This document shows, in pieces, positions 15,220 to 21,520 of a stretch of DNA of 21,585 nucleotides. The position numbers and the translations under genes are program-made. Every line of letters begins with the position of its first letter. Positions within the stretch are counted from its first letter, which is position 1. The notes beneath the pieces were generated by a model. That model was not told the origin of the DNA. It saw only the letters and a list, made by a program, of their open reading frames with translations, and made no database searches. Source of the stretch: Chloroflexota bacterium (GTDB lineage: Bacteria > Chloroflexota > Chloroflexia > QHBQ01 > JADMIH01); contig JADMIH010000049.1 in assembly GCA_015478675.1 (NCBI GenBank), forward strand, positions 1 through 21,585, given 5' to 3'.

Positions 15220-16623
15220 ATGACACAGTTTAAGAGCCAGGGGAAAATAGATAAGGTCGTGCCGGGGAGCCTGGCCGCCAGAGCAGGGATCGTGGAGGGC
15301 GACAGGCTACTCTCGATCAATGGTAAGCCGGTGAAGGACGTGGTCGCGTACCAGTTCGGCCAGGTAGACACACGTGTAACTATAGAGGTAGAGCGCGAAG
15401 GCCAACCGATTGTCTTCACTATCAGGAAGCCTGAGCAGCAAGATTTGGGCTTGGAGTTTGTAGACCCCACCTTTGACGGCATCAAGCGATGCAATAATCA
15501 CTGTCCCTTCTGTTTTGTTGACCAGAACGCACCTGGCCTGCGCCGCACTCTGGACATCAAAGACGATGATTTTCGCTATTCTTTTCTCTACGGTGGGTTC
15601 ATTACCCTCACCAACCTCAAAGAGAGCGATTGGCAGCGCGTCGCCGAGGAGCGGCTTTCTCCTCTCTACGTGTCGGTACACGCCACTGACACGGCAACCC
15701 GGCGCCAATTGCTGGGCAATCCTAAAGCCCCCGAAATCGTGCCTCAGCTACAACGCCTGGGCGATATGGGTATACAGGTTCACACCCAGCTTGTTCTTTG
15801 CCCCGGCATCAACGATGGAGAGCAGCTAGATCGCTCGATCAGTGAATTGTCGGCGTTGTACCCGCATGTGCAGACTGTTGGAGTGGTGCCTGTTGGTCTC
15901 ACTCGCTTTCGCAAGAACAACCACTACCAGATCAAGCTGGACATCCGGCCTTATCGCTCCGAAGAAGTAGGCGCTGTAATAGACCAGATAGAAGGTTGGC
16001 AGCGACGCCTGCGCGCTGAGATCGGCACCAACTTTGTCTATCTCTCGGATGAATGGTATATTCTGGCGGGCAGAGAGATGCCGAGCGCCGCAGCGTACGA
16101 GGAGTTTCCGCAGTTGGAGAATGGTGTGGGTATGGTGCGCCAACTACTCGACGAGTCGCGCAAAACAGCGAGGAAGCTGCCTGTGCAGATTGACACACCG
16201 GTGAGCGTTGTGCTCGTTTGCGGTGAGATGCCCGCTCCTTCTCTTGAGCGTGCGCTAGCCCCTTTGAGGCGAGTAGAAAACCTTGACCTGCGGCTCATAG
16301 TGGTAAAGAATAACACCCTCGGTGGAAACGTAGCATCTTCGGGCCTCTTGTTTGGGGACGAAGTAATGCAGCATCTGCGTTATCATGGCGCGAGCGGCGC
16401 AGAGCCTGCCGACCTGGTCTTCCTCCCCCGTCGCATGTTCGATTTCACGGGGGTACGCACTTTAGATGAGTGGACATTCGATAAGTTCCAGTCTGCGCTC
16501 AACCGCCCCGTGATAGCCGCCAATTGGACCCACGACATCTGGCAAGGGGTCCAAAAGCGTCTGAATGGCGACGATTGCTATACCAGGCCGCCTGAGCTTG
16601 TACGGGCAACACAGCTGGGGTAG
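15220..16623 (+). CDS. PDZ - radical SAM - DUF512 protein
   Basis: The 467-residue protein has three parts. Residues 8-70 form a PDZ-like domain (IDKVVPGSLAARAGIVEGDRLLSINGKPVKD). A short radical SAM-like region follows with CNNHCPFCF, where Cys91, Cys95 and Cys98 form the CX3CX2C cluster motif. The rest, including LYVSVHATDTATRRQLLGN, TQLVLCPGINDG, GVVPVGLTRFR and SDEWYILAGREMP, is the DUF512 family, ending NRPVIAANWTHDIW. It should bind a 4Fe-4S cluster and S-adenosylmethionine; its reaction is not known to me. ATG 15220 has only a weak purine-rich site. In other genomes this family often lies next to the GTPase gene der, which is absent here. Confidence 0.93.
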   Translation: MTQFKSQGKIDKVVPGSLAARAGIVEGDRLLSINGKPVKDVVAYQFGQVDTRVTIEVEREGQPIVFTIRKPEQQDLGLEFVDPTFDGIKRCNNHCPFCFVDQNAPGLRRTLDIKDDDFRYSFLYGGFITLTNLKESDWQRVAEERLSPLYVSVHATDTATRRQLLGNPKAPEIVPQLQRLGDMGIQVHTQLVLCPGINDGEQLDRSISELSALYPHVQTVGVVPVGLTRFRKNNHYQIKLDIRPYRSEEVGAVIDQIEGWQRRLRAEIGTNFVYLSDEWYILAGREMPSAAAYEEFPQLENGVGMVRQLLDESRKTARKLPVQIDTPVSVVLVCGEMPAPSLERALAPLRRVENLDLRLIVVKNNTLGGNVASSGLLFGDEVMQHLRYHGASGAEPADLVFLPRRMFDFTGVRTLDEWTFDKFQSALNRPVIAANWTHDIWQGVQKRLNGDDCYTRPPELVRATQLG

Positions 16624-16630
16624 ATCCGTG

Positions 16631-16652
16631 TTGCGTAGTACGTACTGCGTAA
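16631..16652. repeat. Heptanucleotide tandem repeat tract
   Basis: Three 7-base units TTGCGTA, GTACGTA, CTGCGTA follow the DUF512 stop by eight bases. The tract contains the perfect palindrome AGTACGTACT. Confidence 0.6.
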
Positions 16653-16682
16653 ACTATAGAGATGCTCTACACACCACCCACA

Positions 16683-16734
16683 ATCCCTTACATGTTATGA
16701 ATCAGTATAGCTCCTGCTGCATATCCCTTACATG
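16683..16734. repeat. Pair of 12-bp direct repeats
   Basis: ATCCCTTACATG occurs at 16683-16694 and again at 16723-16734, 40 bp apart, in the gap before element D. No gene or palindrome explains it. Confidence 0.55.
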
Positions 16735-16780
16735 ATTGAAGCCTGGCAGGAGGCCGCATTCGGCAGTCTCATCCTCCTCC

Positions 16781-16921
16781 GTAACCGTTCAGAACAGGGG
16801 TGGAGGCGGCTAGCCCCCTCTCCCTTCATGGGAGAGGGGCATGGGGTGAGGGTGCGTTGGGGGTGAGGGTAGGTGAGCGCTACTCCTTGCAGATTGCTCC
16901 ACCCCAACTCTGAACTCTTAC
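16781..16921. mobile_element. MITE-like element copy D, IS66-type ends
   Basis: At 141 bp this is the shortest complete copy. It begins GTAACCGTTCAGA and ends CTCTGAACTCTTAC, with GGGGTGGAG/CTCCACCCC further in. A perfect 8-bp direct repeat CCTCCTCC flanks it (16773-16780 and 16922-16929). The core hairpin CCCCTCTCCC-TTCAT-GGGAGAGGGG and the GTGAGGG blocks match copy B. It is non-coding and, with the repeats before it and the promoter after it, accounts for the 383-bp gap. Confidence 0.88.
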
Positions 16922-16935
16922 CCTCCTCCAGCTTT

Positions 16936-16964
16936 TTGACAACATTCGCGCCGAGTGGTACAAC
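16936..16964 (+). promoter_or_regulatory. Promoter of the amidohydrolase gene
   Basis: A perfect -35 TTGACA (16936-16941) lies 17 bp before TACAAC (16959-16964), which is preceded by TGG (a TGn extension). The predicted start near 16971 gives a leader of about 36 bases. The -35 lies 15 bp beyond the end of element D. Confidence 0.7.
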
Positions 16965-17006
16965 GGACTATCTTATATCTAACGACAGAGGAGAGGATTC
17001 ACCTGT

Positions 17007-18206
17007 ATGCTTGCGATCAAGAATGGACGTGTGTTACCTATGACCCAGGATGCCTCTGGGCGAGATCATCTCTGGGAGCGCGGCACCGTGCTGGTAGGCG
17101 ATGATGGTAAGATAGCGGCTGTTGGCTCGGTTGATGAGGTTGTTGTACCCCAGGGCGTGGAGACCGTAGACGCGGCGGGTAGGGTTGTCACACCTGGTTT
17201 TATTGATGCTCACACTCACGTCGGAATCGGTGAGCTTGCGATTGGCCGTGAGGGCGCTGACACCAACGAAAGTAGCGACCCGGTAACGCCGCAGGTGCGC
17301 GCCATAGACGCCATTTACCCCGGCGATAGCGCCTTCGCTGATGCTCTTTCAGCGGGTATAACGGCTGTGAATGTTATGCCCGGCAGCGGCAACGTTATCG
17401 GCGGCCTCGCCGTGCTCCTCAAGACCTATGGCTCCCGTATCGACGAGATGGTGGTGCGCCACCCAACCGGCCTTAAAGCTGCCATGGGCGAGAACCCCAA
17501 GCGCAATCATGGCGACCAGAAGCGGATGCCTACCACCCGTATGGGCATAGCTGCGCTGATGAGAGAGAACCTGGTCAAAGCCTCTAACTACCTTCAAAAG
17601 CGCGATGCCAGTGAGCTTCAGAACGATCCTACGAAACCTTTTGACCGCGATCTCAAGATGGAGTCTATAGCTATGGTGCTGCGCAAAGAGATCCCTGTAC
17701 GCTGGCACGCGCACCGCTCTGATGATATTCTTACTGCCCTGCGTATACGCGATGAGTTCGGCTTCAATATGGTGCTAGACCATGCAACAGAGGCGCATTT
17801 GCTCCCTGATGAGCTTACCAGGCGCGACATACCTGCTGTGGTGGGGCCCACTCTCACCGCCAAGTACAAGGTAGAGTTAAAGAACCGCAACCTTGCCACT
17901 CCTGGTTTGCTTATGAGGGCAGGTGTGAAGGTGGCTCTCACTACCGACCACTTTGTGGTGGCTATACAGTTCCTGCCTCTATCTCTTATTATGGCTGTAA
18001 AGGCGGGGCTTGCTCGCGATCAAGCGCTGAAGGTGGTGACAATCAATCCCGCGGAGATACTTGGTGTGTCAGATCGTATAGGTTCTCTGGCTGTGGGCAA
18101 AGACGCTGATCTAGTTGTCTGGTCGGGTGACCCGCTTGATGTCTACCAGCGCCCAGAGAGGGTATTCGTAAATGGCAAGCAGGTCTTTGAGTACCACCCG
18201 GAATAA
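17007..18206 (+). CDS. Amidohydrolase (imidazolonepropionase-like)
   Basis: The 399-residue protein starts at ATG 17007, ten bases after GAGAGG. It has the amidohydrolase layout: an N-terminal strand domain (LAIKNGRVL...), the metal motif GFIDAHTHVG (His69, His71), HAHRSDD (His234, His236), DHATEAH (His259 or His264) and LTTDHF (Asp314). It ends with the usual VTINPAEILGVSDRIGSLAVGKDADLVVWSGDPLDV. This is the imidazolonepropionase/dipeptidase-like branch; a metal hydrolase acting on an amide or cyclic C-N bond is expected, but the substrate is unknown. No histidine-degradation gene is nearby. There is no signal peptide. Confidence 0.93.
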   Translation: MLAIKNGRVLPMTQDASGRDHLWERGTVLVGDDGKIAAVGSVDEVVVPQGVETVDAAGRVVTPGFIDAHTHVGIGELAIGREGADTNESSDPVTPQVRAIDAIYPGDSAFADALSAGITAVNVMPGSGNVIGGLAVLLKTYGSRIDEMVVRHPTGLKAAMGENPKRNHGDQKRMPTTRMGIAALMRENLVKASNYLQKRDASELQNDPTKPFDRDLKMESIAMVLRKEIPVRWHAHRSDDILTALRIRDEFGFNMVLDHATEAHLLPDELTRRDIPAVVGPTLTAKYKVELKNRNLATPGLLMRAGVKVALTTDHFVVAIQFLPLSLIMAVKAGLARDQALKVVTINPAEILGVSDRIGSLAVGKDADLVVWSGDPLDVYQRPERVFVNGKQVFEYHPE

Positions 18207-18252
18207 AGAAAAACCAGGCTCTGAACGGTAGCATCATGAAATGTGAAGAGTG

Positions 18253-18326
18253 TTGCGTATTGAGTACTGAGTGGGGCGCAAAGATGCTCCAGCCGCAACC
18301 CCTTACGCACTACTCGATACGCACTA
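18253..18326. repeat. Inverted pair of heptanucleotide tracts
   Basis: Units TTGCGTA, TTGAGTA, CTGAGTG (18253-18273) are mirrored by TTACGCA, CTACTCG, ATACGCA, CTAG (18303-18327). The two halves form an imperfect hairpin of about 20 bp between the amidohydrolase and comF genes. It may shape the leader of comF. Confidence 0.6.
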
Positions 18327-18341
18327 GATAGAGGTAGAGCC

Positions 18342-19037
18342 ATGCTAACCGATTTGCGCCCTGCGCCTCTCTTCGCCACTGCCTGGGGCGTGCTTCTCGA
18401 CTTTGTTTACCCACCTCGCTGCGGCGGCTGCGACAGGCGGGGCAGCCCTCTTTGTGAGCAATGCCGCCACTCCGTCATGCCTGTCAATGCCAGGCTCGAC
18501 CTTTCAACTCCAGAGTTGATTATCTCCGCCGGGTTATTTCAGGGTCCTCTACGCAATGCTATTCACAACCTGAAGTACTCAGGGGATAGAAGCCTGGTGA
18601 GGCCACTCGCCCTGCTAATCTCTGATACTCTCGCTACAGAAGATGCCGCAGAACTGGATGGCGACTCGCTTGCGCTGGTGCCTGTGCCTCTCCACCCTGC
18701 TCGCCGCAAAGAGAGAGGCTTCAATCAGTCTGAGTTAATCGCCCGCGAGCTGTCAAAAATCACAGGCTGGCCCGTAGAGAGAGGATTGGTACGTAGCCGC
18801 AATACGCGCTCGCAAGTGGGGCTTCATCCTGAAGAACGGCTGGCGAATGTGCGGGATGCTTTCGCCTGGGAGGGCGGGGCAGTGCCTGCGCGTCTGCTGC
18901 TAATAGACGATGTATGCACAACGGGCGCTACACTGGGGCAGTGCGCCGAGGTGCTAATGCGTGCAGGGGCACAACAACTGTACGCGGCCACAGTAGCACG
19001 CGCCGCCTCCGGCGGAATCGCGAATTGGCAGTTATGA
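18342..19037 (+). CDS. comF: ComF family phosphoribosyltransferase-like protein
   Basis: The 231-residue protein has the ComF pattern: an N-terminal zinc knuckle with CGGC (Cys27, Cys30) and CEQC (Cys38, Cys41), the block ALVPVPLHPARRKERGFNQSELIARELS, RNTRSQVGLHPEERLANVRDAF, and a PRPP-binding loop LLLIDDVCTTGATL (about 185-198). In naturally competent bacteria ComF is needed for DNA uptake, and it is also found in species not known to be competent. No other competence gene is in the window. GAGGTAGAG just before ATG 18342 is a fair ribosome site. The 3' end of the gene forms the left arm of a long inverted repeat. Confidence 0.93.
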   Translation: MLTDLRPAPLFATAWGVLLDFVYPPRCGGCDRRGSPLCEQCRHSVMPVNARLDLSTPELIISAGLFQGPLRNAIHNLKYSGDRSLVRPLALLISDTLATEDAAELDGDSLALVPVPLHPARRKERGFNQSELIARELSKITGWPVERGLVRSRNTRSQVGLHPEERLANVRDAFAWEGGAVPARLLLIDDVCTTGATLGQCAEVLMRAGAQQLYAATVARAASGGIANWQL

Positions 19038-19094
19038 GTTACTGATTACAGCAACCCGGTTCGCAATTGCTGGTTCACGATTCCGCCGTAGGCG
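19004..19094. terminator. 21-bp inverted repeat between convergent genes
   Basis: Positions 19004-19024 and 19074-19094 are inverted repeats matching at 19 of 21 positions. The left arm is inside the last codons of comF and the right arm ends just before the ImmA/IrrE stop. Between them lies a heptanucleotide tract (19031-19050). It may act as a bidirectional terminator, but no T tract is seen. Confidence 0.5.
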
Positions 19095-19095
19095 C

Positions 19096-19569
19096 TCAAA
19101 TGTCTCCATGCACCCGTGCGAAAGACCAGCGCAGGTCTACCAGGTCAGAGGGCACTTTGAGGGCTTTACCGAGTTGGGGAGCAACGCCCACCCGGTAGTT
19201 GTCTTTTACCACTTTGAGCGGCACCAGCAGGCACGCGGCTATCAGTTGAGCTTCGCGCTCATCGCGCTCTCTCGACCAATCGCTCGTCTTGCAGACGAAA
19301 AGCTGATGTGGCTGATTGGCTATTACGTGGGCAAGCTCGTGGGCAACGGCCATTCGCTGCCACGACAAATCGAGATTCTTGTTGATCCCCATGTGCATGC
19401 CGGCGGGCCGGATCATTGTAAAGCCCATCGTCATCGGCGTAAAGTTGTGCTTCCTGACATCGAAGCGGTCGAGAAGGGGGCCGAGGTCCACAGGAAAGCG
19501 CGAATGAAGCCTGTGGCGCGCTATGAGGAAGTCAACTGTGTCAATTATCTCTTCGTTGAGGGTGCTCAC
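19096..19569 (-). CDS. ImmA/IrrE family metallopeptidase
   Basis: The 157-residue protein has the zinc-peptidase motif VAHELAHVI (His77, Glu78, His81) and a downstream third ligand, probably Glu106 in DEREAQLIAACLLVP, the family arrangement. The N-terminus has the usual helix and MGFTMIRPAGMHMGINKNLDLSWQRM strand region. Members cleave XRE-type repressors: ImmA acts on ImmR of ICEBs1, and IrrE/PprI on DdrO in Deinococcus. The GTG start at 19569 overlaps the TGA of the XRE gene (GTGA), so the two are translationally coupled and the XRE protein is the obvious substrate. Confidence 0.92.
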   Translation of the reverse strand: MSTLNEEIIDTVDFLIARHRLHSRFPVDLGPLLDRFDVRKHNFTPMTMGFTMIRPAGMHMGINKNLDLSWQRMAVAHELAHVIANQPHQLFVCKTSDWSRERDEREAQLIAACLLVPLKVVKDNYRVGVAPQLGKALKVPSDLVDLRWSFARVHGDI

Positions 19570-19913
19570 TTATCTGCTGTCTCCTCACGAATAATGCGGC
19601 GTAGCTCACCGGCTATTATCTCGCGATCTCTCTTCGGCAGACCTTCCAGCGTTGCTGAAAAGTGCTCTATGATCAGCTCGATAGCAGGATCGGACGCCAG
19701 CATTAGCTGCTCTAAGCCAGCCGCCTGGTATAACTGTGTGGTTGGCACTGAGAGCGCACCCGCGATGCGGTTGAGCACCTCATAGGAAGGCGCTTTGTAC
19801 AGCCCGCGCTCCAGCTTGGACAAGTAGCCGCTGCTGACGTGCGCTGAGCTTGCGAGAGCTTCCTGGCTGAGGTTGCGCTCTTGCCTGAGTTGTCTGACTA
19901 CGGGACCTATCAT
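19566..19913 (-). CDS. XRE-family repressor, partner of ImmA/IrrE
   Basis: The 115-residue protein has an N-terminal helix-turn-helix (about 5-58: VVRQLRQERNLSQEALASSAHVSSGYLSKLERGLYKAPSYEVLNRIAGAL) and a C-terminal helical part (about 62-112) that could serve for dimerisation, as in DdrO. It is likely an autorepressor cleaved by the ImmA/IrrE protein encoded immediately downstream. ATG 19913 has no clear Shine-Dalgarno; the leader consists of heptanucleotide repeats. The targets are unknown. No integrase, conjugation or phage gene is near, which argues for a chromosomal stress switch over a mobile-element immunity system. Confidence 0.93.
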   Translation of the reverse strand: MIGPVVRQLRQERNLSQEALASSAHVSSGYLSKLERGLYKAPSYEVLNRIAGALSVPTTQLYQAAGLEQLMLASDPAIELIIEHFSATLEGLPKRDREIIAGELRRIIREETADK

Positions 19914-19915
19914 CT

Positions 19916-19948
19916 GTGAGTTAGTAATTATGAATTAGTGACTATGAG
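19916..19948. repeat. Heptanucleotide tandem repeat tract in XRE leader
   Basis: Units GAGTTAG, TAATTAT, GAATTAG, TGACTAT, GAG lie between the XRE start codon and its promoter. Being in the leader they could act as a binding site or simply be repeat DNA. Confidence 0.6.
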
Positions 19949-19994
19949 CTGGCGTGGTGCAACCGACAATTCATAATGCGTGAAGCGGTAAGTA

Positions 19995-20010
19995 ATTCCG
20001 CCGCAGGCGG
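19995..20010. repeat. Short palindromic repeat
   Basis: ATTCCGCCGCAGGCGG (CCGCC-GCA-GGCGG) resembles ATTCCGCCGTAGGCG at 19080-19094 and, inverted, ATTCCGCCGGAGGCGG at 19003-19018. All three sit beside heptanucleotide tracts. Confidence 0.55.
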
Positions 20011-20022
20011 TGAAGGCGGCGT

Positions 20023-20031
20023 ATTATACCA
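20023..20031 (-). promoter_or_regulatory. Extended -10 promoter of the XRE-ImmA pair
   Basis: The minus strand reads TGG-TATAAT (20031-20023) within TTGTGGTATAATA. There is no good -35. The start near 20016 gives a leader of about 100 bases containing the palindrome at 19995 and the heptanucleotide tract. Confidence 0.6.
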
Positions 20032-20063
20032 CAAAATTGTAGAAGTGTGAGGGAGGCGGGTGG

Positions 20064-20310
20064 GTAACTGTTCAGAGTAAGGCATGACCCTGCGGGTCAC
20101 CATTACCGATGAAAATACGAGTGATTTAGCACCCTCTATACTACTACCCTTCTCATTTTTAGAGGAGTTGGGGTGCGGGGCCAAGCCCTTGATGGGGTTA
20201 CAGGAGCCAAGCCCTTGTGCACTCATAGGAGTAAAGCCCCCTCTCTCTTCATGGGAGAGGGGCATGGGGTGAGGGTGGGGACACCCCGCACCCCTGTTCT
20301 GAACACTTAT
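20064..20310. mobile_element. MITE-like element copy E, decayed
   Basis: The 247-bp copy starts GTAACTGTTCAGA and ends TTCTGAACACTTAT, with the terminal C of TTAC changed. The flanks GCGGGTGG and CGGAGTGG match at five of eight positions, consistent with an old duplication. The core CCCCTCTCTCTTCATGGGAG with GAGGGGCATGGGGTGAGGG is present near the right side; the left half (about 20085-20210) is unlike the other copies. It fills most of the 470-bp gap between the XRE and TPR genes. No coding content. Confidence 0.72.
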
Positions 20311-20383
20311 CGGAGTGGCTCGCAAGGCGATTACATCTAAACGTTCCTATGCGCTGCCGGCAGCCTTACCGCTGGTGGGAATA

Positions 20384-21361
20384 TCAGGGTTGTAGCTGGG
20401 GTGGTGGCGGGGCGTAGCGAGCTGCCTGGGCGAACGCCTGAGTAGCTTCGGCTTGCTGGCCCGCGCCCTGGTAGGCGCGCCCTAACGTCATCCACGCTTC
20501 GCCAAGCTGCGGGTCGAGCTTTGTGGCCGAGAGCGCGGGGTCAATTGCCTGCTTATAGAAGCCTCTCCGTATCATACTCTCTGCCAGCATCTGGTCGGGC
20601 GCTGCCCAATCGGGCTGCAATGCGCTCGCAGAACGGAAGGCCATTTCTGCATCGTCCAGTGCATGCGCACGCTCGGTGGCGGCCATATAAGCCAGCCCTA
20701 GCTGGTAATAGGTAATGGCATCGCTCTCATCTATGGTTGTGGCGCTTTCGAGCAGCTTTATTGCTGCATCATAGCGCCCTGCCTTGTACTCAGCGACCCC
20801 TTTATCGCGGAGGGTTTTAGCATCTCCTGATGCCGAGGCCGGTAGTTCAGTAGGTTGCCCTTGAGCATACTGCTGGTTTTGTTGTGGACCGGGTTGGCTA
20901 CTTTGGTTGCCGGCAGGGTCGGTACCCTGCGGAGCCTGCTCGGCGGATTGGCCCGCGAAAAGGCTTGAGAGCCATGAGGTAGATGCCAGTGCATAGCTGC
21001 CCCCTATCAGCACACCCGCCGCCAGCAGTGAAAATATCGCCAGCAGAATGCCTTTACGCAGCCCTATCCTGAGCTTCGAGCCGAAGGTAGGCGCCATGCG
21101 CGGGGCGGCGGCGTGCTGGCCCATCCCTGATGGCTCCGGCTGCGGCTCAGGCCGCTCGTCAAGAATCTCAGGAGAGGTGGGCTGCGTGGTTAGCCTGGCT
21201 AGCCAATCTATCTCATCCTCCTCCTGCTCAGAGGCAGCAGGCGTAACAGGCCGTAGCAGCTCCAGGTTGCCTGTGCTCAGCCTATTAGTAGGCAACTCGT
21301 CTTCTACTACAAAGTTATCTTCGTATTCGCCATCTTCTATGTGGTGTGCTGCTTCGGTCAT
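20384..21361 (-). CDS. Single-pass membrane protein with TPR repeats
   Basis: The 325-residue protein has an acidic, disordered cytoplasmic N-terminus (about 1-95), one membrane helix (GILLAIFSLLAAGVLIGGSYALA, about 103-125), a Gln/Pro/Ser-rich linker (about 138-175) and a C-terminal tetratricopeptide region (about 180-318) with AVAEYKAGRYDAAIKLLESATTIDESD-type units, about four repeats. The TPR part would lie outside the cytoplasm and mediate protein contacts; no partner can be named. ATG 21361 follows AGGT about nine bases upstream. It ends in a proline-rich tail (PPPPQLQP). Confidence 0.85.
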   Translation of the reverse strand: MTEAAHHIEDGEYEDNFVVEDELPTNRLSTGNLELLRPVTPAASEQEEDEIDWLARLTTQPTSPEILDERPEPQPEPSGMGQHAAAPRMAPTFGSKLRIGLRKGILLAIFSLLAAGVLIGGSYALASTSWLSSLFAGQSAEQAPQGTDPAGNQSSQPGPQQNQQYAQGQPTELPASASGDAKTLRDKGVAEYKAGRYDAAIKLLESATTIDESDAITYYQLGLAYMAATERAHALDDAEMAFRSASALQPDWAAPDQMLAESMIRRGFYKQAIDPALSATKLDPQLGEAWMTLGRAYQGAGQQAEATQAFAQAARYAPPPPQLQP

Positions 21362-21379
21362 AATTCAATACCTCGCGTT

Positions 21380-21425
21380 GCCTCAAAGAGGCGAAAAGCC
21401 AATGTCCAGGGCGGCTATTATAGCA
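21380..21425 (-). promoter_or_regulatory. Extended -10 promoter and leader hairpin of the TPR gene
   Basis: The minus strand reads TGC-TATAAT (21425-21417), with no clear -35. The start near 21410 gives a leader of about 49 bases containing the small hairpin GCCTC-TTT-GAGGC (21392-21380). Confidence 0.55.
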
Positions 21426-21520
21426 CTCTATACGCTTTAGCCTCTTTGTTTCCACATCCCGAAGGTTTCGGCGACTACCCCTGGGAAATTACATCTAAAC
21501 CGAAGAGCCCGCGGAAACGA

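Noticed and set aside
20084..20272. 62-residue open frame inside element E
   Set aside because: It reads through the repeat core (ending SSWERGMG from the CATGGGAGAGGGG block) and has no start signal.
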